Origin: Nocardia alni | GTDB taxonomy: Bacteria > Actinomycetota > Actinomycetes > Mycobacteriales > Mycobacteriaceae | Direction: 5' to 3' | Assembly: GCF_019038435.1 (NCBI RefSeq) | Contig: NZ_JAGPOX010000060.1 | Coordinates: 1 to 54,724 of the forward strand | DNA length: 54,724 bases | In this document: positions 54,326-54,724 of the stretch, piece by piece | Position numbering within the stretch: position 1 is the first letter of the stretch | How the letters are laid out: each line of letters opens with the position of its first letter | The notes under the pieces: model-generated | What the model was told of the DNA's origin: nothing | Database searches by the model: none | What the model saw: only the letters and a program-made list of their open reading frames with translations | Made by a program: the position numbers and the translations under genes

Positions 54326-54627
54326 CGCCGCAACACTCTTCACCGATCACGGCCGGAGGCGGCCTGCGCGCACCGGGCCGCCAAGGGCGGTTCACGCTAC
54401 AACACAGAAGCTCGCCGAAACTCAGCCCATCCACAGATCTTGACAATATCTCCGATGCGGTCCCGGGTGATGTCGGGTCCGGACGTCGAAAGATTCTCCG
54501 TCCCAAGGAAGTTGGTGAAGTACCCAATGCGCTGCAGGTAACCATCGATCGTCCGCTGACTACGGTTCTTCCGGTGTTACTCGCTGGTGAAGTCCTTAGT
54601 GGTCCCGCCCGCAAGTTCTTCGGGGGT
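54326..54627. other. Intergenic region with the second repeat copy
   Basis: It contains the right copy of the TTGACA-TATCTCCG repeat. I see no supported gene; ORFs on both strands have no family features. Decayed sequence from an insertion is possible. Confidence 0.4.
54409..54454. repeat. Imperfect direct repeat, right copy
   Basis: CCCATCCA at 54426-54433, then TTGACAATATCTCCG at 54440-54454. It matches the left copy at 53291-53333 with the same order of blocks. Confidence 0.55.
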
Positions 54628-54724
54628 TCACGCGGCTGCCGGTGATGCGGCAGTCTGGTGAGTGCGGTCGGTGGGCTGTTGGGAGTGCTCTTTCTGTTCG
54701 TGCCGCTCGATCCGGGCCAGTAGG
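54628..54724 (-). CDS. C-terminal end of a leftward gene cut by the window edge
   Basis: On the minus strand a frame runs from the right edge to TGA at 54628-54630 and encodes 31 residues: a charged helix (LLARIERHEQKEH) and a Thr/Ala-rich tail ending SPAAA. The composition is like real coding sequence, but no family can be assigned. Confidence 0.35.
   Translation of the reverse strand, partial: LLARIERHEQKEHSQQPTDRTHQTAASPAAA

Noticed and set aside
1..54724. CRISPR arrays, complete insertion sequences and rRNA genes
   Set aside because: No regular spaced repeats, no transposase with flanking terminal repeats and no rRNA sequence were seen.

Overview
The window is high-G+C actinobacterial DNA, almost certainly from Nocardia or a close relative. 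It carries a mycobacterial-type FAS-II/mycolate locus in conserved order (ahpE, DUF3052 gene, lipoprotein gene, aceE, mabR, fabD, acpM, kasA, accD6). It also carries a gene set matching the nocardiolactone (nlt) beta-lactone pathway described from pathogenic Nocardia. Many genes start at GTG or TTG and overlap by 4 bp (ATGA/GTGA).

Left third (about 1-21.8 kb), an accessory defence island. A recombinase-associated helix-turn-helix gene (161-931) ends in a strong hairpin. It is followed by a complete six-gene type 2 BREX (Pgl) operon: pglW kinase, pglX adenine methyltransferase, pglY ATPase, pglZ phosphatase-like protein, brxD ATPase and brxHI helicase (1564-20119). Facing it is a three-gene unit on the minus strand that looks like a toxin-antitoxin-chaperone (TAC) module: a HigB/RelE-like ORF, an Xre antitoxin and a SecB-like chaperone. 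A perfect 18-bp palindrome overlaps the -35 box of the antitoxin promoter. The island ends at a tRNA-Val(TAC) gene whose 3' end points into the island, the usual geometry for island integration.

Middle (about 21.8-32.8 kb), core metabolism. This holds the peroxiredoxin AhpE (with an extra Cys in a C-x4-C arrangement), the pyruvate dehydrogenase E1 AceE, the PucR-type regulator MabR, and FabD-AcpM-KasA-AccD6. kasB, present between kasA and accD6 in mycobacteria, is absent; a 17-bp hairpin lies there instead.

32.8-42.7 kb is a mixed chromosomal stretch: a PAS-like protein, a DUF3145 protein, two beta-lactamase-fold proteins, a secreted lipase, an APH-type phosphotransferase, aminodeoxychorismate synthase PabB, a small secreted Trp/His/Pro-rich protein, and an unusual five-part TerD-like/DUF2510/zinc-ribbon/PH-like/HNH fusion.

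43-52.2 kb holds the beta-lactone cluster. nltC, a small membrane protein gene and nltD run leftward; nltA and nltB run rightward from a shared AT-richer divergent region. NltA has the catalytic Cys but lacks the OleA glutamate, and NltB has the glutamate but lacks the Cys, so the two probably form one active site. The cluster is flanked by an alpha/beta hydrolase with a Cys-His-Asn candidate triad and by a LuxR regulator lacking the expected P-loop.

The right end has an acetate/succinate-type transporter (SatP family), a quinone-oxidoreductase-like gene flanked by imperfect direct repeats, and the C-terminal end of a leftward gene cut by the window edge.
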